Origin: Deltaproteobacteria bacterium
Lineage (GTDB): Bacteria; Desulfobacterota; Desulfarculia; Adiutricales; Adiutricaceae
DNA: 64,000 nt
Assembly (NCBI GenBank): GCA_031273455.1
Contig: JAISRZ010000148.1
Span: forward strand, 1-64,000
Reading direction: 5' to 3'
The position numbers were made by a program, and so were the translations under genes. The notes beneath the pieces were generated by a model that was not told the origin of the DNA, ran no database searches, and worked only from the letters and a program-made list of their open reading frames with translations. This document shows positions 36,752 to 46,220 of the stretch, in pieces (within the stretch, counting starts at the first letter, position 1; each line of letters opens with the position of its first letter).

Positions 36752-38710
36752 TTAAAACTCAAAGCTATCGTCCTGCTCCATGGGCAGAGGGTTTTTAGCC
36801 GCTTTTTTGGGCGCGTTTTTCGGCGCTGGCGGGTTGGGCTTTAGAGTGGGGGGCGCGGGCAATTTTTTCGGAGGCGGCAAAGCCATCACCGGTTTATTAG
36901 TGTCCGCGCTCCGGCCAAAGACTATGGTTGAAAGATCATCCACGCTTTTATTGAGGTTCGTGGCTTGGACCGAGAGGTTACTGGCCGAGCTGGCCGCTTC
37001 CTCCGAGGAGGCGGCGTTGCTTTGGGTGACCTTATCCATCTGATTCATGGCCGTGGCGATCTGGTTAATGCCTTGGGACTGCTCCCGCGAGGCTTCAGCC
37101 ACTTCCGAGACTAACTGGGCCACTTTGGCCGAAGAGCCCGAAACGGTCTGGAAATTAGTTGAGGTGGAGTTAACCATCTCCGAGCCCATCTGGATGTTGG
37201 AGATGGTGGTGGCGATGAGATCGGCGGTGTTTTTAGCCGCTTCGGCGCTCCGGATGGCTAAGTTCCTAACCTCATCGGCCACCACAGCGAACCCCGCTCC
37301 GGCCTCCCCAGCTCGGGCGGCTTCCACGGCGGCGTTTAAGGCTAAAAGGTTAGTTTGGAAGGCGATCTCGTCAATGGTTTTAATGATCTTGCCAATCTCA
37401 TTGCCAGAGGAGGCGATATGCTCCATGGCCTCAATAACGTTGGTCATGGAGTTTTCCGCCTTCTCCACGGCCTCGGTGGTCTTGGACATCAGATCATTGG
37501 CCTCAACCGCGTTATCCGCGTTCCTTTTGGTCATAGAGGAGAGTTGCTCTAGGGCCGCGCTGGTTTCCTCCAAAGAGGCGGCGTTTTCCGTGGCCCCGCT
37601 GGCTAAAGTGTTGGAAGCCGAGGATAGCTCCATGGAGGCCCGATCCACTTCCTGAGCCCCATCCTGAAGATCCCGTAAGATGCCGCTAATCGGCCCGGTA
37701 ATGCCTTTAGCCAGAAAAATAGCCACAATGGCGCTGACGATTAGACCGACCAAGACCCCGACAATCATCATAAAAACGCTTTTTTCCAAAGACTGGCCCG
37801 AATCGTTGGCGAAGTCCATGGTGATATCCGTGGTGGTCTGGTTTAAGCCCCCCACGGCGGCCAGTAAAGCGGTCCGGGTGACCAACCTTTTGGCTTTCCC
37901 ATCGTTGGTGGCGGTGACGCTCTCCTTCATGATCTTTAAGCTCGCTAGACAGTCGTTGGCTTCTTTAACGATGTCCTTTAAGAGCTGAGCGTGCTCTTTG
38001 GCGGCGGGGTTCTTTAAGATGGCGTTAACCTCGTCAATGGAGACGGTTAAGATGCTCACCGCCTTGTCAAAGCCAGGCGGGTCATAAGCCTCGGTGGCCC
38101 TAAACATCTCTATTAAGACTCTATCCGCCTCGGTCTCCAGCTTATAAGCCCCCTCCACCAAAAGGTAACCAGCCACGATGGCCTCTTCGCCCTCGTTGTT
38201 CCTAATGGAGGCGCGCATGGCCGAGACCATGGATTTCCGGTAAGTCTGGATCTTGGCGAAATACTCGGTGTGAGCTTTGGACAAACTAGCCCGGGCGTTC
38301 ACTAAGTTCGCCTGGATACCGGGCATTAAGCTAACATAGCTTTTAAATTGCTCATAAAGATCATAAGTTCCCTCTGATTGGCTTTTAGCTGAAGGGAACT
38401 TATTAAACAAACCGTTTTGCGTGACCTGTTTTAAAGACGCGAGATGTTTATCTATTCTACTGGAATAATCCTGGACCGTATCCCAAGTGGCCTGATCGCC
38501 CGAGATCCGGTACTCCGTGATATACAGAGACTCCATCCCAATAGTGAATTGCAGGTCCCCGATAAAGTTATTGGCGGGCATGACCTCCTCGCTCAGATGG
38601 CGAGTGTCCGCGCTAACCCCACGTAAGACTATGACAACTAAAGCGGCGACTATGATAAAAATCGCGCTTACCGCCATAAAACCCAAAAATATCTTGGTTC
38701 CAAGCTTCAT
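36752..38710 (-). CDS. Methyl-accepting chemotaxis protein
   Basis: A 652-residue chemoreceptor. A membrane helix lies at about 8-30, followed by a helical periplasmic sensor of four-helix-bundle type to about 305. The second membrane helix is near 310-335 ([20 protein letters not shown]). A reduced HAMP-like linker leads to a long cytoplasmic coiled coil with the hairpin tip [25 protein letters not shown]. The C-terminus is proline-rich and ends EQDDSFEF, unlike the NWETF CheR-docking motif. No chemotaxis operon is in the window. AGGAG lies seven bases before the ATG. Confidence 0.95.
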   Translation of the reverse strand: MKLGTKIFLGFMAVSAIFIIVAALVVIVLRGVSADTRHLSEEVMPANNFIGDLQFTIGMESLYITEYRISGDQATWDTVQDYSSRIDKHLASLKQVTQNGLFNKFPSAKSQSEGTYDLYEQFKSYVSLMPGIQANLVNARASLSKAHTEYFAKIQTYRKSMVSAMRASIRNNEGEEAIVAGYLLVEGAYKLETEADRVLIEMFRATEAYDPPGFDKAVSILTVSIDEVNAILKNPAAKEHAQLLKDIVKEANDCLASLKIMKESVTATNDGKAKRLVTRTALLAAVGGLNQTTTDITMDFANDSGQSLEKSVFMMIVGVLVGLIVSAIVAIFLAKGITGPISGILRDLQDGAQEVDRASMELSSASNTLASGATENAASLEETSAALEQLSSMTKRNADNAVEANDLMSKTTEAVEKAENSMTNVIEAMEHIASSGNEIGKIIKTIDEIAFQTNLLALNAAVEAARAGEAGAGFAVVADEVRNLAIRSAEAAKNTADLIATTISNIQMGSEMVNSTSTNFQTVSGSSAKVAQLVSEVAEASREQSQGINQIATAMNQMDKVTQSNAASSEEAASSASNLSVQATNLNKSVDDLSTIVFGRSADTNKPVMALPPPKKLPAPPTLKPNPPAPKNAPKKAAKNPLPMEQDDSFEF

Positions 38711-40098
38711 TGCGTACTCCTAGCTCGCGCCTTAACGTCCGACTCCTTTTTGGTCCTTTTCGCGCGGGGCGAAAGCGTAATTATCCATTTATAATAAGGA
38801 GAGCCCGTTTTTGGCGGGCGTTAAGCCCACCCGGGAGTTAGGGGCGCGGTCTACCTGGAAATAAGTGTCGCGTAGTCGATAACTGATTAGTTCAACCGAA
38901 AAGGCCCACTTTAATGAGCTTATTAGGACTTTAAAAACCGTAAATGAGTTTAAGCCGGATGACCAATAGTTGACTTAGGACTTAAGAAAGGTGGTCGGAT
39001 AACCATCGCGGTAATCAAGGGAAAGGAGGTCAAAGGGCGTCGTTATACGCCAATCGCCTTAAAGGACGTGGATAGGGCGCGGCGAGGCCGCTTAAAATAG
39101 ACCACCCGGGCGATTATCCCCAAACCGTTTCGCGACGCTAGTTCGCGTAAGTTAAGGGAAATGAATTACCCATATCAATTTTCGCAAATATAGATATTAA
39201 TTGTCAACCCAAGTAATCTACACTTATTTATTATGTTTATAACAAAGTGATTCTTTGTTAGCTCGATTACTAACAGTCTTCATTCGCCTTGGCTAAAATC
39301 GAGCGGAAATGGTTTCTAGCCCCAGTCAGAGCCCCCCAGCCAATCGGACAGAAACCAACAGATTGGCCAGCGACCCAGCCAGAACGGCCAACAAATCGGC
39401 CACAGTGGCCAGGTGGCCAACAAATCAACCACAGCGGCAGATCGGCCCCAGAAGTCATATTAATGATGGGTAGTTTTATTGACGCCAGGGTTATGACTCT
39501 GGTGGTGGTTGCCCAAAAGGCCACTCCAGTCGCCTGGGGGCCAATAATTCTTTTATACACAGGAAAAACAGGCGGTTAGCCTCAGTTTAGGGAGAATTTT
39601 TCACGAAAAAAGACGCGAAAAAACTATCAAACTGAAGTTTTTAAGGCTTTTTACTAAAAAAACCTAATATTTTCCAGGAGTTAGCCATGGCGGGAGTTAA
39701 AACCGAAGGTTCGTTCTAGAATTGGTAAGGGATTTGGCCCGGCCAAAAAAATAAGCCTTTTGGGGCTATTTTAAAATGATCAATAAAATCAAGATGTTAG
39801 TTTTCCTAGCCTCTTAAGGCCAGGTTCACAATTATTTACAATTTCTCCACGCTTTAGGGGTAAGGTCCTGAACTCCCGCGAGGGTAGAGTCTGAAAAGTT
39901 TCTTTAACGGACCTATTTAGGTCGTTTTTAGAATATTTTTACATTAATGTCCAAGTCCCGAAAAAAAAATTTTTGCCCATATAGAGTGGCTCAGTAGTCA
40001 ACCACCCATCTATCTTGCGATTTTTTGATTTTCCCCGAAAAATATTTTTTTAAAACCCGCCCAAGAACGAAAAAAAAATACGAACAACCGTTTTTTTT
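38711..40098. other. Long non-coding region before the large RNA
   Basis: Almost 1.4 kb without a gene I can support. 38800-39150 has several short hairpins (GCCCG/CGGGC at 38803-38819, GGCGT/ACGCC at 39036-39051, GCGG/CCGC near 39079-39091), and a 45-codon plus-strand frame ends at 39099. 39290-39440 is a GGCCA-rich repeat with open frames on both strands that looks compositional. 39660-40098 is AT-rich. Confidence 0.5.
39386..39437. repeat. Imperfect 23-base direct repeat
   Basis: 39386-39408 and 39415-39437 match at 20 of 23 positions (GGCCAACAAATC core). They lie inside a GGCCA/CCAAC-rich patch between 39330 and 39445. Confidence 0.8.
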
Positions 40099-40107
40099 TG
40101 CTATAAT
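40099..40107 (+). promoter_or_regulatory. Extended -10 promoter of large ncRNA
   Basis: TGCTATAAT is an extended -10 with consensus TATAAT at 40102-40107. The -35 region is weak. A long T tract and A tract lie directly upstream, as in UP-element-dependent promoters. The predicted start is near 40114. Confidence 0.65.
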
Positions 40108-40113
40108 GGAAAC

Positions 40114-41106
40114 CAAGAGCTGAACCGATCTGGTTCCGGTCAGAGCTCTCATTCCAATTACGCTTAGACGCGTAGTCTGTTATTTTTGCCTTTTTAGTCT
40201 TATTCTTGGTATTTCGGTCATACTTGTTTTTTCAGGGAAGCTATTCTGAATAGTTTTAACTGAACGAACAATTGTTTCGCACTTCCCGATTAAGCCCAGC
40301 GAGACCCCCCTCGCTAACCCGGCTTAATCTAAAATAAGGGACCTAATAAGTCCCAAAACTCTTTGTCGCCTCTTTGGAAAGAGTTTGGACGCGGATTAGA
40401 CGGAGCTCTATGGCCCTACCGTCTCTTCCTGGAAAAGCTTGATAATTAGCGGGTATGGCTATTTGCGGGTCTGGATGTCTGGGCCGCTCCAATTAAGCGT
40501 CTCTAGCGTCCTTTAACCACTCCATTGACCAGTTGACTGGCCTCATCGGCCCGGGAACCGGGCCAGTTTGAGCTCAAGTTCGCGCGAGCGATAAGACCAG
40601 TCACGACCAGCCAAATTCCCGGCAAAATCTTTTAGGCTAAAAAACCAACTAAGTGATTAATTGGTCTTTAGCCTAGCCCCATAACTTACCAGTAGCCAGG
40701 ACTACAAGGTAAGTTATTAAAAATATGCGATTTTACAGTTCGGCTATCTGGAAGTTTCCAGGTACCCCCGAATCCAGGGATCAGATCCCTGGCCATGGCC
40801 GTCTTACCCGATCTTTTCCCTTAGGGAAACCTCGAGAAGGCGGCCATTTGGCCCAGAGCGGCTAGAGCTCCCCCTGGGCGTCTTAGTTCAACTCTCCGGC
40901 CCCTTTTCGCCGGAGTCACAAACAACTTCGCCCCCCTCCTTTTGAGCTCTTGTTGGGGCGGTGGATATATATAGAGGCCAGTGAGCCGCCAACTCACTGG
41001 CCACCTTAAGATTAACCGCTTTATAGATTTTTAACAATCGCTAAAAACTATTAGGTCAATCCCCTAAGCCCCGGAAGACGCTCAACTTCCGGGGCTTTTA
41101 TATTTT
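40114..41106 (+). ncRNA. Large (about 1 kb) highly structured non-coding RNA
   Basis: I see no open frame of 60 codons or more, yet perfect or near-perfect helices run end to end. They are AGAGCT+GAACC 40116-40149; a three-way junction closed by GGGAAG 40235-40287; ATTAAGCC+AGCGAG 40289-40328; AAACTCTTT 40356-40386; AGACGG 40398-40424; GACTGG 40535-40602 enclosing GGCCCGG/CCGGGCC 40548-40564 and a TCGC-GCGA-GCGA hairpin; TAGGCTAAA 40633-40675; ATAACTTACC 40681-40717; CCAGGGAT 40774-40792; GGCCGTCTT 40797-40845 with one G-U pair; CTCCGGC 40894-40915; CGCCCC 40929-40960; GGCCAGTGAG 40976-41002. An extended -10 promoter precedes it and a 12-bp terminator ends it. I find no RNase P, tmRNA, SRP, rRNA or group II domain V signature. 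It could be a new member of the giant-RNA type (GOLLD/ROOL/OLE-like) or unique. Confidence 0.6.
41066..41106 (+). terminator. Intrinsic terminator of large ncRNA
   Basis: AAGCCCCGGAAG (41066-41077) pairs perfectly with CTTCCGGGGCTT (41086-41097) around an 8-base loop. TTTTATATTTTTT follows. It is one of the strongest terminators in the window and has no ORF upstream to serve. Confidence 0.92.
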
Positions 41107-41205
41107 TTGTGGCGCTTTTTCCTAAATTAGCCTATAATTGACCCCGGTTAAGACTCTTCTAAGTAAAAGAGCTTGGCCCCCAACCGCCGTGCCTAATGGC
41201 CCTTA

Positions 41206-41235
41206 TATACTCAGCGTCAAAAAGATTTTCCACTT
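41206..41235 (+). repeat. 30-base direct repeat, copy 1
   Basis: An identical 30-base segment (TATACTCAGCGTCAAAAAGA plus ten more bases) recurs at 42168-42197. The two copies bracket the IS1182-like remnant. Confidence 0.92.
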
Positions 41236-41390
41236 ATGTTTGTCTACAAAAACCCTTGGGTCGTATAAAACCTGAATTCCCGAAAAGATTAAACTGTAAA
41301 ACCCCCCCCTCACGTAGCCCTGGCCAAGCCAGGGAAAATGAGGGAGGCAAAAAAAAATTAATTATTATTCAAAATTATATCATTTTACTA

Positions 41391-41419
41391 TTGACAAATG
41401 CCATAGCATGTGTTATATT
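41391..41419 (+). promoter_or_regulatory. Promoter ahead of IS1182-like remnant
   Basis: TTGACA (41391-41396) and TATATT (41414-41419) with a 17-base spacer, about 90 bases before the transposase remnant. Probably the original transposase promoter. Confidence 0.65.
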
Positions 41420-41509
41420 AGTATTGTAAAATAGAACTAACATGCCGAGACAATCATGATTAGATGTAAAATAGTTAATCTTAGTTCTTCTACACTGGTA
41501 CTTAACTAA

Positions 41510-41785
41510 AAATTTGGCTCTAGCCGCAAAAACCGCAAGACTCGGTCTGATGTTTTGGCCTCCTGGGCGGAACTTTTTCGGGCTTTAGCCCTTCCAGCTC
41601 TCCCTATGGAGCGGATTAAAGAGCTTTATCGCTCTGATAACGGTCGCCCTACCCATGATCCTAAGGACCCTGACTGGGATGCTGGTCTTTCAGGAGAAAT
41701 TCAAAACCTAACGGACCAGAATACCATTGACAACGTCAAGTACAATTTACAGTATCAATACGTAGCAGTTTTAAATTTGCGATAA
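41510..41785 (+). pseudogene. IS1182-like transposase, N-terminal remnant
   Basis: The frame reads KFGSSRKNRKTRSDVLASWA, then PMERIKELYRSDNGRPTHDPK and, after a damaged stretch, LTDQNTIDNVKYNLQYQY. This is the N-terminal DUF772-type region of IS1182/IS5-like transposases. Around 41675-41700 the expected GMLVFQEK reading lies in another frame, implying two compensating frameshifts. The frame stops at 41785 soon after QYQY. The catalytic DDE part is absent here. A related C-terminal piece lies at 45799-46220. Confidence 0.75.
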
Positions 41786-42167
41786 GCACCCCAGGGGTGC
41801 CCCCCTTAGTGGCTGTATATATATTTAAGCATAGTTCAACTTAATATATGTAAAATATATAAAATTTAATTGTAATAATATTCTAAAATTACGTAATACG
41901 ATATTCTTATCAATATAACACTAAATATTAGATAAATTACATATATTATATCTAAAAACATTAATTACAATATTTTTAATATTGATAATGTGTGTTTATA
42001 AGTTTTTCCATTAGATATACTCACTATAAAAATTATTTTACCACTTATAGCTTCCACGGAACAGATGGCCTGGCCATTAGTTGGCAAATTCTTTAGACTC
42101 CCGATATATCATTAAAGTGGCTTGGTGAAAAGGGTTGGTGAAAAGAGTTTCGGGGATTTTAACGTAT

Positions 42168-42197
42168 TATACTCAGCGTCAAAAAGATTTTCCACTT
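42168..42197 (+). repeat. 30-base direct repeat, copy 2
   Basis: Identical to 41206-41235. It is followed by CCACTTAGAAATC and then the 11-base tandem array. Confidence 0.92.
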
Positions 42198-42219
42198 CCA
42201 CTTAGAAATCAGGATGTCT

Positions 42220-42252
42220 CTGATTTCATCCTGATTTCATCCTGATTTCATC
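42220..42252 (+). repeat. Three tandem CTGATTTCATC units
   Basis: Three perfect 11-base units. GAAATCAGGATG just upstream (about 42206-42217) is the inverse complement of the repeat and could form a hairpin with it. A sister array CTGATTTCGTG x2 lies at 45780-45801. Confidence 0.9.
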
Positions 42253-42472
42253 CAGTGATGTGAATTGCCGTCCTTTTTATGGCTGCCGTCTGATTAATGA
42301 AAAGTTTTGGCTCATTTTAAGGAGGAATTGACTTCCCTGCCACCTTGTTTAAGAACCGAAAAGCTTACTAGGAAATTTTTTAACTTAACATTCTCTTAAA
42401 AACAGCTTATCCTTGACAAGGTTTACAAATACTGCAACTTGAACATTAATATATCAATGATAAGGCAATATA

Positions 42473-43025
42473 ATGAAAATATCTGATTTTAGTTATCCCT
42501 ATGAAGTTGATAATAGCTATATAAACGATATTATTAGAGTTATTATTGATTTTTTTATTTTATATCAGAAACAGCTGCTGAACGGTTATTAATTGTATTA
42601 AATTCAAATTACAATGTAATATCTCAAATTGTCAATGTTAGCCCTCGGACAGTCCGCACTGTTAAAATAAATTCGCTTCCGGTGATATAGACAATATCTT
42701 TGCCATTAAGAAAAATAGAAGAAAAAGAAAATTAGAGCATATTAAACAAGATATTATAAAAGAATTAGAAGCAAATTATTATCATTCTTTAAAACAAATA
42801 GTAAATATGGTTGAAAATAAATTTAGTATCAAAGTCTCAAAAAATGTCTCAAAAAGTACTGTAAGTAGACTTTTAAAACTAAATGATATTAAACGTATAA
42901 AATACGGTTCCTTTCCAGCAAAAACGGATGTAAAAAAACGCGAGTTTTTTCGAACACACTTTGCGCAACAACACTTTTCGCCCTTTTTACGAGTCCATCA
43001 GTGTTGTAAGACCGCCTTATTTTGA
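42473..43025 (+). pseudogene. IS630-like transposase remnant
   Basis: Three frame pieces together read as an HTH transposase N-terminus: MKISDFSYPYEVDN at the start, then ETAAERLLIVLNSNYNVISQ and VNVSPRTVRTVK in a second frame. A third frame has FASGDIDNIFAIKKNRRKRK, LKQIVNMVENKFSIKVS and TVSRLLKLNDIKRIKYGS. A 12-base duplication (GTCTCAAAAA region near 42837-42860) adds residues inside the last helix-turn-helix. The catalytic domain is missing after about 42950. Very AT-rich. Clearly non-functional. Confidence 0.7.
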
Positions 43026-43819
43026 TGATATCATTGGTCTTAGCGATAAAAAGTATGAGTATTAGTCCGTAAATCAATAATTTTTATTATATTATTAGTA
43101 GTAAGGATAAAATTACTGATTATAGCGTCATTAGAGGCGAGACCGTAGTCGTGGAGGATACCCAGGGATTCAGCGATCTTGTTCATATTCTCCCCTGGCC
43201 GGAGAAAGACTATCGGTTGACCTTATTTTCATTGAATTGTCAAAAATTTTGAAGGTCACCATTAAGGGGTCACCCTTTATTTGAGCCACGTCAAATATAG
43301 TCATAAAATATTATTGTCACCTAAACACCCTTACAAAGGAAACCAGGGAACAATCCTTGTTACCCAAACAAAACCTTATCCAATTTGAGTGATAAAATTT
43401 TAAGAATGCAAAATGCAATGAATGACTGTTGATATATGAAATGAATGATGGTAGTATCCTTGACATTAAGTGCCGGATCAATAATAGAAGCGGTCTTGAA
43501 TGATATCTGTACTATTATCCTTTATTAATCGTCTGAATAATCTGTTTAACTCGAAGCATTGAAGCCTGGTCCAGTGGCCGAGAATGTCGATGTTCAGCCT
43601 GTCTAAAATATTATTGTGGATATGAAAAATGCCAGGAAGAAGTCAGATAGACTAGAATTAGGCGTTAGGAATTTTTCCTCGGACGTCACCTATTATAGAC
43701 CAGATATAGTCTATTCAAGAATATATTATAGCTAAAACAAAAAAAACTAGATAGTCTGGTTTATTTAAAAAATTATTAAATAATTTATTTGCTTATTAAT
43801 ATTATTTAACGGATTAAAT
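43026..43819. other. Spacer with unidentified gene fragments
   Basis: About 800 bases. A plus-strand frame from 43091 to 43255 is GC-richer than its surroundings and reads VIRGETVVVEDTQGFSDLV and ILPWPEKDYRLTLFS before a TGA. It looks like a fragment of a real protein, but I cannot name it. No other gene is seen. Confidence 0.4.
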
Positions 43820-45658
43820 ATGTTATTTGTACTTGGAATATTAGGATTTCTTCAGGCAATTTTTTTACCAGGCATTATTGCCTATAAATTATTTAATATT
43901 AAAACAAAATTTAGCATACGCTTAATAATAATATTTGCTTTAAGTATGGCAATTAACAGTAATTTAGTATTCTTTTTATGTCTAACAGATAATTACAAAC
44001 AAATACAAATGCTATTTATTATACTAATTGAAATAATTTGTATTGTATATTTATATATTAACAAACAAAAATATCCAACTATAATATACAACAACAATTT
44101 TATAATAAAAGAAAATAATGAAATTTATATTAAAAGCAATAATTCATTTAAATTAAATTTAAAATATTGCTATTTTATAATAATCATTCTATTACTTCAT
44201 ATGTTATTTGGACCTAGAGGACTGTCAAAAATTGGAGAGGTTTTTATTCACTCTGACGCTGTTCTTTCATGGAATCGGTGGGGAGCGGATTTGGCGACAA
44301 TAGGTAGACCTGATAATCCTATGGGCTATCCCCAACTATTACCCGCTCTACTATCTATACCATATGTTTTAATGGCTGATTCCTGGATACAATTTTTTTC
44401 TTTCGCAATCTGTCTTTTATTTTCTTCATGTATGTACTTAATAATATTAAGTATATTTGATAAATTTCCATTATCTTCATTTTTTATGGCACTTATACTA
44501 TTAGTATGGGGCCCAATATATGAATATGATCTTTATATTGGCTTCGCTGACGTCCCTGTCGCTATGTTAGGATTTCTCGCGACCGCTACAATATTATGGG
44601 GATATAAGGAAAATGAAGCGACAAGGATCAAATGTTTAATTTTATCATCAATATTTCTAGGCGCTACGGGCGCGGTTAAACAGGCAGGTCTTTTACTTAT
44701 TATTTTCTTTCCATTTATAATATATGAATTTAAAATATTATCATTAATTAATAAAAAATTAAGATCAAAACTTATAATTATAACAATATTTTTAGTATTA
44801 TTTTTTATGTTGCCATGGAATATTTACAACAGATATCTTCTCAAAATTGGTCTATCTACATCAATTCTTAATCATTTAATTGACGAATTACATTTTAATA
44901 GAACTTATATAGAACGAATATTTTATTCAATGCTTAAATATAATGGAATTTTTATTTCTTTATTATTATGTATTCCCGGAATATTTATAAAGGAAAATAA
45001 ATCAATTAGTTTATTTGCAATATTTACTATAATAGTTTGGATGATGTTTTTTAGTTATGATACAAGAAATTCTTATATTGCATTTCCATTTTTAACATTT
45101 TCAATTGGATTAACTTTTCAAACAATCATTATTAAATATAACGCTAAAATTCAATCTCTAATATTTAAAATAATATCGGTTTATAATACCAATAAATTTA
45201 AAATAGCTTTAATATTAACATTAATTACTATAAGTATATTTTTATTTTCTATTTTAAAATCAGATAAAATAAATAACTATTTATATAAACGACAAAACAG
45301 AAAGGTTTTAACTATAGATAGAAAAGAATCAGACAACTCATTTATTATCAATATCTTAAATAAAAATATAAATTCAATAATAATAACTAATGATAATTTT
45401 TTAAAATTTTTAATTAAAGATTATAAAAATAGAATAATAATAACAAATATAAAAAGTATTATTAATAATGAATACATTAATTATATAAATATAAATGATA
45501 AAACTAAAACATTTTATATATATTTACGAGAATATAGGCAATATCCTTCTAAAGAATTTAATCAATTTATTTCTAATATTCCAAAAAATTTAACTCCATT
45601 ATATATGTCAAAAGGAATTTTATGTATAATTAATAACAACAATAATAATTTATTTTAA
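43820..45658 (+). CDS. GT-C-like multi-pass membrane protein
   Basis: A 612-residue inner-membrane protein with about a dozen hydrophobic helices and a hydrophilic C-terminal domain after about residue 480. The loop before residue 155 reads HSDAVLSWNRW (145-154), an acidic/aromatic motif where GT-C glycosyltransferases (ArnT, PMT, oligosaccharyltransferase types) keep a catalytic aspartate. YPQLLPALLS, GFADVPVAMLG and GAVKQAGLLL are shared with the decayed copy at 30041-31840 and, less closely, with 49022-50815. I infer a lipid-linked sugar transferase, but no named family is certain. It is extremely AT-rich and sits amid IS remnants with no obvious ribosome binding site. Confidence 0.7.
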   Translation: MLFVLGILGFLQAIFLPGIIAYKLFNIKTKFSIRLIIIFALSMAINSNLVFFLCLTDNYKQIQMLFIILIEIICIVYLYINKQKYPTIIYNNNFIIKENNEIYIKSNNSFKLNLKYCYFIIIILLLHMLFGPRGLSKIGEVFIHSDAVLSWNRWGADLATIGRPDNPMGYPQLLPALLSIPYVLMADSWIQFFSFAICLLFSSCMYLIILSIFDKFPLSSFFMALILLVWGPIYEYDLYIGFADVPVAMLGFLATATILWGYKENEATRIKCLILSSIFLGATGAVKQAGLLLIIFFPFIIYEFKILSLINKKLRSKLIIITIFLVLFFMLPWNIYNRYLLKIGLSTSILNHLIDELHFNRTYIERIFYSMLKYNGIFISLLLCIPGIFIKENKSISLFAIFTIIVWMMFFSYDTRNSYIAFPFLTFSIGLTFQTIIIKYNAKIQSLIFKIISVYNTNKFKIALILTLITISIFLFSILKSDKINNYLYKRQNRKVLTIDRKESDNSFIINILNKNINSIIITNDNFLKFLIKDYKNRIIITNIKSIINNEYINYININDKTKTFYIYLREYRQYPSKEFNQFISNIPKNLTPLYMSKGILCIINNNNNNLF

Positions 45659-45743
45659 TTACATTAACAATGAATATTGAAAACATTATTAGATGATAAG
45701 TATAAAAAAAGTCCGGCGCCAATTTGACTGAAGCGGAAGTGGT

Positions 45744-45801
45744 TGACCAAAAACTTACATGACCAAAAACTTACTCTCGCTGATTTCGTGCTGATTTCGT
45801 G
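45744..45801 (+). repeat. Two short tandem duplications
   Basis: TGACCAAAAACTTAC occurs at 45744-45758 and again at 45760-45774. CTGATTTCGTG then occurs twice, 45780-45790 and 45791-45801. The latter unit resembles the CTGATTTCATC array at 42220-42252 on the other side of the GT-C-like gene. Confidence 0.9.
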
Positions 45802-46220
45802 ACTAACGCCTCCAGAGCCACTGTCAGCTGTCCTGAAGGTCAGATCGCGATGACCATGAGAAATAATAGGAATAATGGCTTCGACTTTTGCTTTGATTCT
45901 GATAAATGCAAGAATTGTTCAAAGGGGCTCAATTGCCCCGTTAAGGTAACCACCGCTGGGGCCAACCTTAATTACACCGATCGGAAGTAAAGCTCGACAG
46001 TCGCCGGGCTTTCGAACAAACTGACGCGTTTAAAAAACAATACCGAAACCGAAGCGGTATAGAAGCTCTCAACAGCTGGCTTGGACGACAGCTTGGGCTG
46101 AAACGATTGAGAATCAGAGGCCTAAAGGCCGTAAACGCAAAAGTGATGATAAAGGCTTTGGCCCTCAACATAAAGAGGGTCGCGGCCTTCTTATGCCCAA
46201 AAGGGACAAAAAGCGCATAA
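45799..46220 (+). pseudogene. IS1182-like transposase, C-terminal remnant
   Basis: Frame one has SCPEGQIAMTMRNN and FCFDSDKCKNCSKGLNCPVK (the cysteine cluster of this transposase branch) and ends at TAA 45990. A one-base shift restores the family sequence, which continues EQTDAFKKQYRNRSGIEALN, LGLKRLRIRGLKAVNAKVMI and ALNIKRVAAF to TAA at 46220. The YxxRxxIE-type glutamate helix of the DDE domain is present, but the first two acidic residues are not, since the middle of the protein is missing. A GGCGAAT/ATTCGCC hairpin follows at about 46277-46296. Confidence 0.8.

Noticed and set aside
36780-38723. Long plus-strand frames opposite the chemoreceptor gene
   Set aside because: Antisense shadows; the minus strand has an unmistakable chemoreceptor.
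38955-39099. A small plus-strand gene ending KDVDRARRGRLK
   Set aside because: The frame is 45 codons with no start and ribosome binding site in the right place and no recognisable family.
39270-39579. Overlapping ORFs of 96 codons on both strands
   Set aside because: Both come from GGCCA-rich low-complexity repeats, have no ribosome binding site and no protein-like pattern.
40114-41106. tmRNA, RNase P RNA or SRP RNA inside the large structured region
   Set aside because: No tRNA-like ends, no GAGGAAAGTCC core and no GGAAGGAAGCAGCC-type loop on either strand.
41196-41429. A 77-codon plus-strand ORF
   Set aside because: It runs through the 30-base repeat, a GC-poor A tract and the promoter of the transposase remnant, and the peptide is not protein-like.
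42220-42252. CRISPR-like array
   Set aside because: Only three 11-base units with no spacers; a plain tandem duplication. No cas genes in the window.
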